NCBI GenBank assembly: GCA_030141605.1
Contig: JAQGDQ010000040.1
Coordinates: forward strand, 248,001-312,000
Direction of reading: 5' to 3'
DNA length: 64,000 bases
Source: Tubiluchus corallicola
Lineage: Eukaryota; Priapulida; Priapulimorpha; Priapulimorphida; Tubiluchidae
This document shows, piece by piece, positions 13,890 to 24,769 of the stretch; position 1 is the first letter of the stretch; each line of letters opens with the position of its first letter. The position numbers and the translations under genes are program-made. The notes under the pieces were generated by a model. It searched no databases and was not told where the DNA came from. It was given only the letters and a program-made list of their open reading frames with translations.

Positions 13890-16386
13890 CTAAAGAAGTA
13901 AAAATGTTGTAAATTTAATCCACGTGTCCATGCAGTCCCTGAAAACAAACTTACGAAATGTAATAAAGTAATGAGTATTTTAAATTTGGGTCTTAAATCG
14001 TTAAATTGATTCGATCTGACGCATCATTAAAATAGTCAATTTTTCCAATAATACTTATAAGATAAAGGTTTACAATGAAACAAAAGCAGTTCCTAGAATA
14101 CATATTAGCTGCGTTACACATTTCCCGCAATAGGAGAAATTAGTATAATACCTCTATAATTATTTAAATGTACAAACCTCGGGCTAATCAGAGCAATAGA
14201 TTAACAACCATGAAGCAGCCATGTTCCACATTAAACATTCCTCAGTTTATACTCAGCTCAGCACATTCAGGCAGGATGCATCTACCACACGTGTTAGGTT
14301 ACAAAAGACTGGCATGTATTTCAGGCGTACATGATAACATTACCATGCCTTTTTCATGTGTCATGTACATATAGCTTAATTACATAAATTCAAAATAAAG
14401 CAGAATAACATCGTTATGTTGGTTGATCGTTTTACGCAGGATACTGCTTCATTGCTGGAAATTAATAGCTGCTGACGCGTTTCCGCTTGACTGTTTGTCT
14501 GTAGTTTACGCCTTCCCCCAGTTTCACTTTCGAGAATCAAGATATTCAAAGCTTCGTTTTAGCTCAGCAGTGAAGCCGGTTAGTCGTACTATGCCAAAAT
14601 CTACCACTTACTCAACAGCTTGTTATGTAATTCGTTGGTAATAGTTAATATATAGAATAATGATATATAGATTAGTTAATATTATAGTTAATACATAATT
14701 ATTATTTGTTATTTATTACTTTACTACGATGCACCACCCACCGCTGGTGAAGACCCGCCAGCATTACAATAGATTTCAACGCATATAGTAGCTTTTGACT
14801 TTTGAGGCACCCTAGATCATAGCTGACATAGTTGTAGCTGCATTGTCCTAGCTGTAAAATGATGTAGCTGTATTACTTATTGTTTAATGTCTTACTCTGA
14901 TCCAGAAAGGTGTTCACGTAAGGTGAGTCTAAAAGGTGATATTGCGTTTATCTGATAAGGTTTATAGACTTACGTGATAACGCAGCTATGTGCTTTATGT
15001 TAAGCAAAATACTAGCATTTCAAAATAATACTCATGTACTTTCACGATGGCACCGCTGCCCTATTCGTCTCACAATGATACGTAGGCCTGCAGCCACTTT
15101 TATCTGTATTTGCGACTTTTACGCAATCGTCGGATGAAACGGCTGATTACATCATTAGAAATGGATAACCACATTCATCTGTCTTAACTGGTTACGAATG
15201 CTCGCCCCCTTTTCATAGTATCGTATGTAATCAATTACCGAATGCTAATGCATTAATGCAAATAGTATCAATAATAGTGTACCTACCTATAAAGTACGCA
15301 GTGTTAGAATTTAGGACAGGTGGCTTATATTTTAACGTTTGTTGTGAAATGTTACTTCGTGAAAAGTTTTTGTATAATTATGACGTCATAATTGTGAAAT
15401 CTAACAATAAATTCTAAAGAAATTTTAGTGAACATTTAAAGGTATAGTTTTCAGACATTACGTAAAAAATACGAAATGCCATATAAAACTATTGTCCATC
15501 AAACCCACAGTCATGTAAACTCAGAAACTACTGAAACTTATCTGGAAAAGTTACAATTCAAAAACAACAACTGGTAAATAGTTACGTGTAGGCTGAAGTG
15601 CAGGAACGAGTTAGAGGACGAATGTCTCAGAAACAGCACGCTAAATTTACTGAAATATTCGTACGTGATAGTTTACATGTTATCATATCGACAGAGGTTA
15701 TCTTGAAAGCTCTCGCCTGTTGGTGGATTTAAATTAAGTGAGTCTTGCAAGCATTGTCAACGAGTAACTAGTGACACGTTCACAAGTATCCGGTTGCAGT
15801 GCTGCCACTTCTGCGGTTGCGCGTTTCATCCGGTGACACAGCATACTTTTCAGTATATACTTTAGCTTACGTGCGAAAGACAATATGCTACAAAGAACTA
15901 CTTCAACATCTTGCAACTGTTAAGCAAACAGAAAGTGTTCAGGTTGGCCAAAATTATATTATATATTGAACATATCTATTGAACATCATTACAATTAAGG
16001 GTACACACTTGTTGTTCAGTAGCCAGCAAAAATGTTGGTTTGACTTGCAAACTACCTGGCCAAATCAGTGGCAACATTTTGCAGTATTATCATGAACGTG
16101 TTAACTGCCGAATCGTTAAATAAATGTTGAACCACATGTATCATATCCATCGCACGATCAGAATCTACATGCGTAACTTCTGAACTTCAACATTAAATTT
16201 CGTACAGTAACACAAAAATGACAACATATTTTTGCTAGAGCAACAAGAAAACAGTAAAGCTGATCAATTGCCGAAGGTGTTCTCCTGACGATGAATGAGA
16301 GGGGACATGCTATATAAAAATATGACAAAAATGAAGAAGAAGCAGTAAACCAGAGGTAAAAATTACTATAAGAAGCCAAGGGAACG
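13890..16386. other. Intergenic, no gene recognised
   Basis: Only short AT-rich frames are present. One perfect TGACGTCA octamer lies at 15381-15388, about 1 kb before the coiled-coil gene. Confidence 0.5.
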
Positions 16387-17838
16387 ATGAGAAGAAGCAC
16401 ACAGCACGAAATAATAAGTCTGAAATATCAACGCGGCATTAAGCAAAGAGAAAAGGAATTTTTGAAATTTATGAGGGCGCAGTCGCATCGATCAACAACA
16501 AGAAACATCAAAGAAAGGGAAGATGTTTCACCAGACTCATGTGAGAAAACAAAACAAGCAGCACAACGAGAAAAACCATTAATCAGAAAAACGGGGAAAA
16601 AAGAAAAATATACAAGTGCCACAGTAAAGAAAAAAAGTGGCAATAAGAGAAAAAGCCGGGGTACAAGTAGAATGACAGAAACAGAAGAGAGAGTTGATAC
16701 AGCAAAATCGAAAGAACATGAATTTCGCCGTCTGCAGGTAAAGGAGATGAGAAATTACATTAAGATGTTTAAAAAGAGTAAAGCAAAGTTATTTAGTGAG
16801 TGTGTAAATATGGCGGAAGAGCTGCTGTTGCAGGAAGCGAGTGCAGCCAGGGAATCAGTGACAATACTGAGTGAATACGATCGACGTGAGGATATTAAGA
16901 ATGTCGCAGAAGCAATTTTTGACCATCGACATAAATCCGAATTAAAAGAGTTGAAAAGCGTGGAAGATAATATTGCGCAGCAGATAAACAAAGAACGTCA
17001 AGAAATGGAAGAACTAGAAGAAAAAATAAAGACAGTGTACTGTGATATCCGCGAGGCAAAGATGCACCATGATACAGGTAATTGGGATTTAGAAACTTTG
17101 ACCAAAGCGATGGAAGAAAAACTGTCCATAGGAAAGCAACTGCACAATCATCAAGAAAGAGCATTTATAAAAGTTATTGACCAACAACGAAAGAAAATGA
17201 TGAATAACACATGCAGCATTGTAGACAAATTAGCCGAAGATGCAAAAACCAATATATTACAAAATAAAGACAAGAGAGATTTTTTTTTACTACTGAATAA
17301 GTTAACAAAACGAAACCGCCGTTTGGTAAAAGAGATAAATATCTGCAGTGAGGTAGTATGCGAATTGTCCAAAAAGGTTCAAATTTTGCAACAACATCAC
17401 GACCAACTGACAAGGCAACTTGAGCAAAAACAGCAACACAAAAAGTCTCATACGATGAGGCTGAATTGCCCTTCTGAACAGTCTGATCGTAAGACAAAAC
17501 CCGACTGCATCTTTCATTCCAGTGAGGTCCAGAATCAACAACAAGAACGTCAAATGGACATATTACTATTAGAAGGCGCGCTTCAACAAAAACACTTTAA
17601 GAACATCCAGATACAGGTTGCTGATTCAGATTCATGGCATATCTCGCCGCCTCACAGAGTTGTTGATAGCTATACTATGACAACATCAAAAGATGAAATT
17701 ACACCAGCGCAGAGTTATTGTTCAGAGGACAATGCTGATGATCTTGGAAAAAGAAACGATGAAGATCAGTTACAAGAAGAGAAAGATGAAAGTGAGGTGA
17801 TATTAAACATCCCCAGATTCGAAAAATTTCGTTTTTAA
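16387..17838 (+). CDS. Intronless coiled-coil protein, function unknown (483 aa)
   Basis: An uninterrupted 483-codon frame starts at the first ATG after an in-frame TAA at 16366-16368. In AT-rich DNA this length cannot be chance. Residues about 1-105 are very basic and polar (KKKSGNKRKSRG). Residues about 105-370 are rich in Glu, Lys, Gln and Leu with heptad-like spacing, for instance the RQEMEELEEKIK stretch, and should form a long coiled coil. The last 60 residues are acidic, then end in a short PRFEKFRF tail. There is no signal peptide or membrane segment. The style recalls ciliary or basal-body coiled-coil proteins of the DUF4515 type, but I see no motif that proves it. Other genes here are split by many introns, so an intronless gene suggests a retrogene or a fast-evolving lineage-specific gene. 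Confidence 0.8.
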   Translation: MRRSTQHEIISLKYQRGIKQREKEFLKFMRAQSHRSTTRNIKEREDVSPDSCEKTKQAAQREKPLIRKTGKKEKYTSATVKKKSGNKRKSRGTSRMTETEERVDTAKSKEHEFRRLQVKEMRNYIKMFKKSKAKLFSECVNMAEELLLQEASAARESVTILSEYDRREDIKNVAEAIFDHRHKSELKELKSVEDNIAQQINKERQEMEELEEKIKTVYCDIREAKMHHDTGNWDLETLTKAMEEKLSIGKQLHNHQERAFIKVIDQQRKKMMNNTCSIVDKLAEDAKTNILQNKDKRDFFLLLNKLTKRNRRLVKEINICSEVVCELSKKVQILQQHHDQLTRQLEQKQQHKKSHTMRLNCPSEQSDRKTKPDCIFHSSEVQNQQQERQMDILLLEGALQQKHFKNIQIQVADSDSWHISPPHRVVDSYTMTTSKDEITPAQSYCSEDNADDLGKRNDEDQLQEEKDESEVILNIPRFEKFRF

Positions 17839-18722
17839 CCCAAAATCAGAACAGTTTTTGCAATATTAACCTTGTTTACGATCTTAAAAATCGACAAACA
17901 GCCTTTGAAAAGGTGTTATATAAAACAGCCTAACTGTATAGTCTCCAATATGAAGTACGCTCACTTATCTAACTAATGTATACCGATATTTAAGTGCTAA
18001 TGTTCACCTGAATTATAGTTTACCAAAGAAATTTCGTAGACAATACACGCATGTATTCAGGTACGTACATGTTCGCGTTTGTTTGATCGCATTTTACGTG
18101 CATCAATGTTAAAACTTCACCAGGTTTAAAATTATCTAACTCCTAAACAGTACACTCTACCTTTATAAATCGACTATGCGACTTTACATGATATTTTGCA
18201 CCCCCACATCTGGGCTGGTGTATGTGGTACCTTAGCTTGTTACTTTTTAACTCACTTGACAGATAGCAATTGTCGTTCTGGTTGGGTCAGATTAAAGTCG
18301 CTCTTGCATTTAATTCCTTTGTTTATCGAAGGTCAGTTGCTACTTTAAACTGACAGTTTACAACATTCAGTTTATCGCTTCTTCTATGAAAGATGTATTC
18401 AGGACTTCATCACTAATTCCTAAGCGACAACAGTCGAATCTATTCAGATAAGAATTTTTCAAGCCACGTTACACTTGAATGGGACTCTCTGGCCCCCTTC
18501 CTACAAGTCTACTCAGTCTTAATTGAGTACCTGGCCATGTATTCTGTTTCTCCGCGAAGAAATCTTATTTCTCTGGACATGTATTCATTGTTTCACCTTT
18601 CTATTGCAGCCCTAGGTATGGCGATAGTGATTTTTCCTAGTATAAGTGCAATACTGAAATGAGCTTTTGTAAAGGGGCGGGGGTCAGTTTGCCACCAAAA
18701 TCCACGGTTTGCCACAGAGCCT
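17839..18722. other. Downstream of the coiled-coil gene, nothing recognised
   Basis: No poly(A) signal of standard form stands close to the stop; no coding or repeat structure is visible. Confidence 0.4.
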
Positions 18723-18885
18723 CCCTGTATACTAGAAAATGCTTTGGAAAGTCCACAAAGTAATTATGTATTTCTTGCAATGTGATGATTTGATTTGGGC
18801 ATGAACGTATAAGCCAAAATCCAGCTTGGTCCCTCTATATATAGTATCAAATGCTATGGAAAAATCCACAATGCAAATACGTATT
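18723..18885. repeat. Diverged direct repeat
   Basis: TCCCTGTATACTAGAAAATGC... (18723) recurs about 110 bp later as TCCCTCTATATATAGTATC... (18832). The two remain alike for about 55 bp, at roughly 70% identity. Confidence 0.4.
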
Positions 18886-19064
18886 GCCCGGCGCGTGAAA
18901 TCTATTTTGCTCCTTCTTAAGCAGTTGTCAACAGCGCTCTTTATTCTGTGCTGTGCCATGTTCAAATGTGTGTACATGGCGAATGAATCAGTATTTTTTA
19001 AAACTATGCATATAAAACAATACAAAATACAAAACAATATAAAACAATATAACGAATGAAACAC

Positions 19065-19147
19065 GCAAGAGCGGAAATCGAAACTGCTTACCCTTAACTT
19101 CGGTCGTCAAGCATAACACTGTGTTACCGCTCAGCCAGATTGCTCCG
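19065..19147 (-). mobile_element. tRNA-Ser/Leu-like SINE remnant
   Basis: On the minus strand TGGCTGAGCGGTAACACAG (A box near 19126-19142), GCTTGACGACCGAAG and a B-box-like GTTTCGATTTCC (near 19074-19085) follow one another as in tRNAs with a long variable arm. There is no intact acceptor stem. Confidence 0.5.
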
Positions 19148-19699
19148 ATGCCGTAACTAAATATCCTACCAGTTTGCATTGGATTTTCTGTTTTTTGACT
19201 TTTCCACTAATGTAAAATTAGTTTGTTGTTTAGTTTTGTTTCGTGTTTTGTGCGTTAAGCCTACACTCTTTACGTACATTACAAACTATTGCAAAGGCTA
19301 CGGTTCCTGTATTTGGTCTAAATATTTTAAAAACGTCTGCTAATTAGTTCGTTGTAAAGAGTACGTTAGAGTAGACTATTGTACAAAGAGTACAATAGAA
19401 GATTAAGCAATTGATTGATTACAGAGACTGACTGAGTGCGCGTTGACTAGATGCGATTCAGACTTGCTGTAGCCATGTGAGTTGATTTCTTATTACCAGT
19501 TTGACATAACTGTGAGGTCGTTTTAAGTGACGTCATAAAGGCTTCTCCGTTGCTTGTATAGCAACATGTTTTTGGTAACCATTCTTGGCATTGATATGAT
19601 TTGCAAACTTTTGTGTTGCAAGAAGCACAGGATACGATTCATCTATGTCATAGATAACGGTAATAGAATTTAAGATTTACTGTAGAAGTGACTAGTGAC

Positions 19700-22600
19700 T
19701 AAAGCCCCGCCAGTTTGTACATTCCAGTTGGTAACAGGCAGGAGCACCATAGACGTTTTATTAACGTCCCACAAACTGGTAAGAAGAATAAGCCGTCAAT
19801 GGGTAAACGAAGAAAACGAATTCTTCTGGGGTGCACCATTAATGGGTCATTACCCCAGTCATTAGCAGACTGCTTATCTCTAACAGTCCAGGTGTCAAGC
19901 ACGACAGACGATCAGTTTTCGATTTTAAAGGAAGTGATTGGACATTGTGGACTGTGCGTTTAGAACAAAAAGTGTAGCAACATGCAGATGGTATAACACA
20001 GTTAACTGCAAACAATGAACTGGCTACACTCTGGGATCTTATCAAAAACAATTAATAACGGAAACAAATAATGATGTGCTCGCACGCAAGATGCTATGTG
20101 ATTTTAGTAAACCTTTCTGGACAGCGGAGCTTACGCGACTATCTAAGAACCTTAGACTGTGCAGATCTACCTACCAGCGTCACTCTACATTACAGAATCT
20201 GGTTGAATATACAGAGAGCAAAGAACAATTTAATAATGAGTTAAGCGCAGCGGTCGATAATTAGGTACGAGTTAAAACTGAAAATTTAAATGGCAAGCAG
20301 CACAACTCTTTCTGGAAGACATAGGAAAGTCTTTAATAATAGACAACCAATCACAGTAGATAGTCTCATACACAACGGACACATTATCATGCAAGACGAG
20401 ATGAGATGTGAAATCTTCTACCGCACCTTGTTCAGCGGTGATCATCTTGCCAACAAACAATTTAATGAGGACCATAAAACACAAATCGAAAACGAACTGA
20501 GGCGAATACAAAGAGAGTAAGTAGCAAATTCTTGGCTAAGCAGTCCTTTCACATTAATCGAGCTAGAACAAGCAATCGTACAAACAATAGAAACCGGCAA
20601 GTCAGTGGATGCGGATGGTTTGCACCCCAAAATGATAAAGTATTTGGGATTAAATGCTAGACATACAATGCTAAAAATTGCTAACCTGTGTCTGAAATTA
20701 GGGTCGTGACCGTTAAATAGTTCTAAAGTCATTTTAACGAGGAAGGAAAATAAAACGTCATACAACAATCCTAGCAGCTACTGAGCAATAACAATTTCGT
20801 CCTACTTCGAAAAATTAATGGAAAAACTCATTGAACGTCGGTTAAGAAGATTCTTTGAGCAACGAAATTGACTAGATATCGAACAGGAAGGCTTTATACC
20901 TAAGCACAATACCACTCGATATTTGGTGAGACTATTATCTCACATTGAGAACGACCTAGTCAAAAATCGTTTTAATATATCCTTGTGTTGCGATTACGAA
21001 AAAGCATTTGATAGTGTGTGGCATGACGGTATGCTGTATAAGCTACATACTGGTGGAGTTACAGGCGAATTGTTCACCTTACTTTTGGACTTCATAAGGA
21101 ATAGGAGAGTAAGAATAAAATCGACTCTAACCTATCAAATGAATACTACTGCAGTGTACGACTGCCCCAGGGATCTGTGCTATCACCTCTTCTATTCATA
21201 TTTTATGTAGCGGATATGTACACAAATATGCCATCCAACGTAGAAAAATTTAAGTATGCAGAAATGTAAGGTACGTTGTACATTAGTGAGACTTCGCAAG
21301 ATGCTTGTTATTTAAAGGCACAAACGTGCTGTGATGCTTTACACGACCGGTTCAAAAATGGCGTTTAAAGATAAACACTCAACCTGACAAGACCGAAGCG
21401 ATACTAATAGGAAACTGGTTACCCTGTCCGACGAATTTGAATATCGGGGGTAATGATTTAAATTATGTGACTAAAAGTAAAATTCTCGGGTTAACTATTG
21501 ACAAAAAACTGTCGTTTGAAAGTCTTGTAAATGCAACTCGCAGAAAGGTGTGGTCGCGTTGGTTATCGGTGAAGAAAAACTGCAGAAAATACACAGGACT
21601 TAGATTACCGACCATAGTTTTTCTATACAAAACACTCATCTTGCCCATAATATTGTACGCATCATCAGCTTGGTTGCCACAAAAATACTCAGACTTCGAT
21701 GATATCACGTATGACGTCATGAAAACAGCGACTGGTTCTATCTTATTCCCGGCGATAGAAATTCTAGAACAAATTTGCGGACTGCCAGCTATCGATCTTA
21801 CCGCTAAAATTATAGGAATAAAGTTTTTCTTAAAGGTTCTAAGTGGTAGTGCTAATGACATTCTCAGAAAACACACTACAGAAAAAATGTGTAGTGTAGC
21901 ATCAACCCCACAGTACCGGAAGCATCTACTTCGGCTACATATGAGCAACGCACAAGAGTTCTTGAAAGTCACCAATATTCGCTCCGAACGTGTGGCAGAG
22001 TTACATCACAGCGTGTTTCACTACCGTCAAAATGATATTCAATCCTATTTAAATATGAAATGTAGTAAAAAAACAAAAAACTAATTCTTATCTACGTGGG
22101 GAAACTACAGCCAATTTGTCGCATAAAAATTTAGATCAGACTCTTACTTTAAAAGTTGGAAAATCCGAATGAGGAGTAGAAGTAGGAGCAGTGAGGTTAT
22201 TGACTGGACAGGGAAGTTTCAATGAATTGATGAGTCATATTGGATTTGCTGGAGATGAGCTTTGTGAATGTGGCATGGAAGCCCAGAATCCAAAACATTT
22301 GATATACCGATGTCCTCGAGTCGACGCAAATAGGCGAAATGTACTGCTAAACGAATTGGGAAATGAGAACTTAAATCTTGTATGTTGCACCAAAAATGAA
22401 AATTTAATATCGGCACTAACCTACTTTGTAAAGGATCCTTTTATTTTAAGATCCTGCTGTTAATTTTTAGTAAAATAGTGATTAAATTTGTGTAGTTCTT
22501 GAAATTACTGATTGTAACTCTTGTGGATTTAAATATTGAATTGGAATTTAATAATTTGGTGTATTAATTTATCTGCATTTTTATGTTACCTCACAGGAAA

Positions 22601-22823
22601 CTTGCTGCATTAATAACCTTGATTATAGCACGCACTTCAATACTTCTTATTTAATATCACTGTAAATAATGTTATACCCACAAATTAAAAAAGCTAATTA
22701 CAGAATCCGTAAATGTAATATTGTAGAATTCACTCTGTCTAGTGTCCATGTAAAATTGTATAATGTTTGTACGGAAATTTTTGCCTGCAAAAAGAGGCTA
22801 ATAAAGACTTATCATCATCGTCA
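19700..22823 (+). mobile_element. Decayed non-LTR retrotransposon (LINE), plus strand, 5' truncated
   Basis: Broken reading frames follow the order of a LINE ORF2. First come endonuclease-end remnants with FDFKGSDWTLWTV near 19920. A linker follows at 20110-20250 (KPFWTAELTRLSK), then reverse transcriptase from about 20560 (GKSVDADGLHPKMIKYLG; SYFEKLMEKLIERRL; CCDYEKAFDSVWHDG; then PQGSVLSPLLF after a frameshift). A thumb region runs 21437-22084, and a C-terminal Cys-rich part at 22191-22463 (CECG, then HxxYRCP) resembles jockey/I-type elements. The catalytic YADD box reads YAEM then stop at 21255-21269. Several stops and frameshifts make it inactive. The 3' end is near 22823, where AATAAAGACTTATCATCATC forms the usual short-repeat tail. 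Confidence 0.88.
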
Positions 22824-23177
22824 TGACGTGTTTAGTGACGCCATAAACATTTTTTACACGTCATAGGAGTAAGACGTCTAGCAACAAAATCTTCGTAACA
22901 GTTCACATTCAGCAGACGGTTGAAGAAACTCATGTAAAATGGCTGAAGTTCTAAAGTTAAGAGAAATGGCTGCAGGTACGTAAATATCACGAAATCTTCC
23001 TTAAATTCTCTCATTGTACCATGGCCAGAAAGGCAGAAACATCATTTTATCATGTTATTTCATTATTCTAATGGGAACAAGAAAACATTGACTAGAAGTG
23101 TGACTACTGAATATGACGAGTTCCATGATTCCATCACTCAGCGCGATGGCAAACGCTTAGTAGGTAGTTCCTTCTCT

Positions 23178-23460
23178 ATCAGCCAAACACTTTTCTCTCG
23201 TTATATTGTCTGTCACTCTCTCTTACTCCCTTTCTTTGATCTTTTCCCTCTCTTTCTCTATTTGCAATGTCCCAACCTGTCGACCTCTTAGCCAACTCAC
23301 TTTTGTCTGTCACTGTCTCCTCCTCTTTCTGTTATCCCTTCTCTGTTTTTCAATTCCTTCTCTATTTGCAAGCTGTTCACCTGTCGACCAAACACTCTTT
23401 CTCATACTTTTCAACTATATTTTTTTCTTTCCCTCGATTTTTTCCCTTTTATCTCCCGCC
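23178..23460. repeat. Pyrimidine-rich tandem repeat, unit about 105 bp
   Basis: Two full copies and a part share CTCTATTTGCAA, then ACCTGTCGACC, in a strongly C/T-biased strand. Open frames here reflect the composition. Confidence 0.65.
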
Positions 23461-23706
23461 AAATAAACCTCGCTGCGGTCATATTTAAAAGAAATGACGT
23501 AAATTAATGGACAGCCCGAAGGCTCGCGTAAGTTGTCTATTGAAGTCCATTCTAATTGTTTAAATATCTGTGTTTAAATGTATTTATATGTAAAAATTAG
23601 GTTTCGTATCAATTAGGAACAAGTTAAATATAAACTTTGTTTTATATTTAAAGCATGTTACAGAATGACTATTTAGATTTCTAGGATGTTTTTGTTTCTT
23701 GCTTCT

Positions 23707-24520
23707 TCAAAGTTTCATTCCATCTATTGCAGACATTGAGGCATTAACATTTAGTAGAGTATTCCACCCACTTCTATCTGCAGCTAACCGCCTAAGTTCT
23801 TCTACTCCTAAAGATAGATTTGGTTGAAGGTGTAAAACATCTTTATTTATCTTAGCTATCCAAGTTGTTTTTGGTGTGCAAAGTGGTTTTTTGCAAAAGT
23901 GGTTTTTTGCAAGGTTTTAAAGCGATGCTTACTGGGGCTTCACTCGGTAATCTTAGGAGATGACCTAGCCATCTTAATCTTCGGATCTTCACTTTTGAAC
24001 TCCAATGAATTTCTTTCATTATAGCGTATAAATCTTCATTTTTGATTATTTATGCCCATCTTATCTTTAGAACTTTTCTAAGAAGACTTCTATGAAATGG
24101 GTCAATCTGCTTTTCTTGAGTAATCGTTAAACCTCATGTTTCACTGTTGTACATAAAGATGCTGGTAACGTAAGCATTAAATAATCGAAGTCATATGTTA
24201 AAACTTAATTTCTTGCTTGTTTATACATTCTTGTGTTGAAGAAAAGCATGTATTGCTTGTTGCATTTTACTTCTAACATCATCTTCGGTGTTTGGTAAAG
24301 TGCCCATATACTTGCACTTTTTCCAACAGTGAGTACCATCTGTAGTTAAAAACAACACAACTTTATTAAAAACGTTTACAGTTGCGTTGTTTTTAACTAC
24401 AAAAGTTTTTATGTGCCTGTAATAAAATTGGCTTTGATTACCATATCTTGCAATAATATATTCTTCTGTTTTTGACTGGTTTACTTGAAGATTTCTTTTC
24501 TCTAGGAAATAAAGGGGAAA
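23707..24520 (-). mobile_element. LINE fragment, C-terminal part, minus strand (RTE-like)
   Basis: Reading the minus strand downward from 24520 gives RT-thumb and C-terminal motifs: NLQVNQSKTEEYI, KYMGTLPNTEDDV, FNAYVTSIFMYNSET (then TGA where Trp is usual), KIRRLRWLGHLLRLPSE, TTWIAKINKDV and LRRLAADRSGW. A stop follows at 23707-23709. The RWLGHxLR and LAxDRxxW motifs are typical of LINE C-termini. One frameshift and a 15-bp duplication (TGCAAAAGTGGTTTT type, near 23880-23910) break the frame. A near-perfect 20-bp inverted repeat sits inside it (24342-24400). Confidence 0.82.
24342..24400. repeat. Inverted repeat (20-bp arms, 19-nt loop) inside a LINE relic
   Basis: The arm 24342-24361 (GTAGTTAAAAACAACACAAC) is complementary at 19 of 20 positions to 24381-24400. 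The loop is 24362-24380. Confidence 0.9.
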
Positions 24521-24769
24521 ATCCCTTTTACGTACGTTTTTGTTTACATATGTTTATAATTATCATTAGTTTACCTATGTAGTAGATTTATAGAGATCTA
24601 ATGAATAAGTATTGCATATAATTATTATTAGCGCTTGTTACGTACACAAAGTATAATATGTGTTTCACACACAAAAAGAAACAAATATAAACAATACAAA
24701 AGGACAAATAATTAGACTACTATTACAGTAACAAAAAAAGATAATTAGCAGGTTAATACATATGTTAAA

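Noticed and set aside
21463-21975. 170-codon minus frame
   Set aside because: Antisense shadow of the LINE thumb region.
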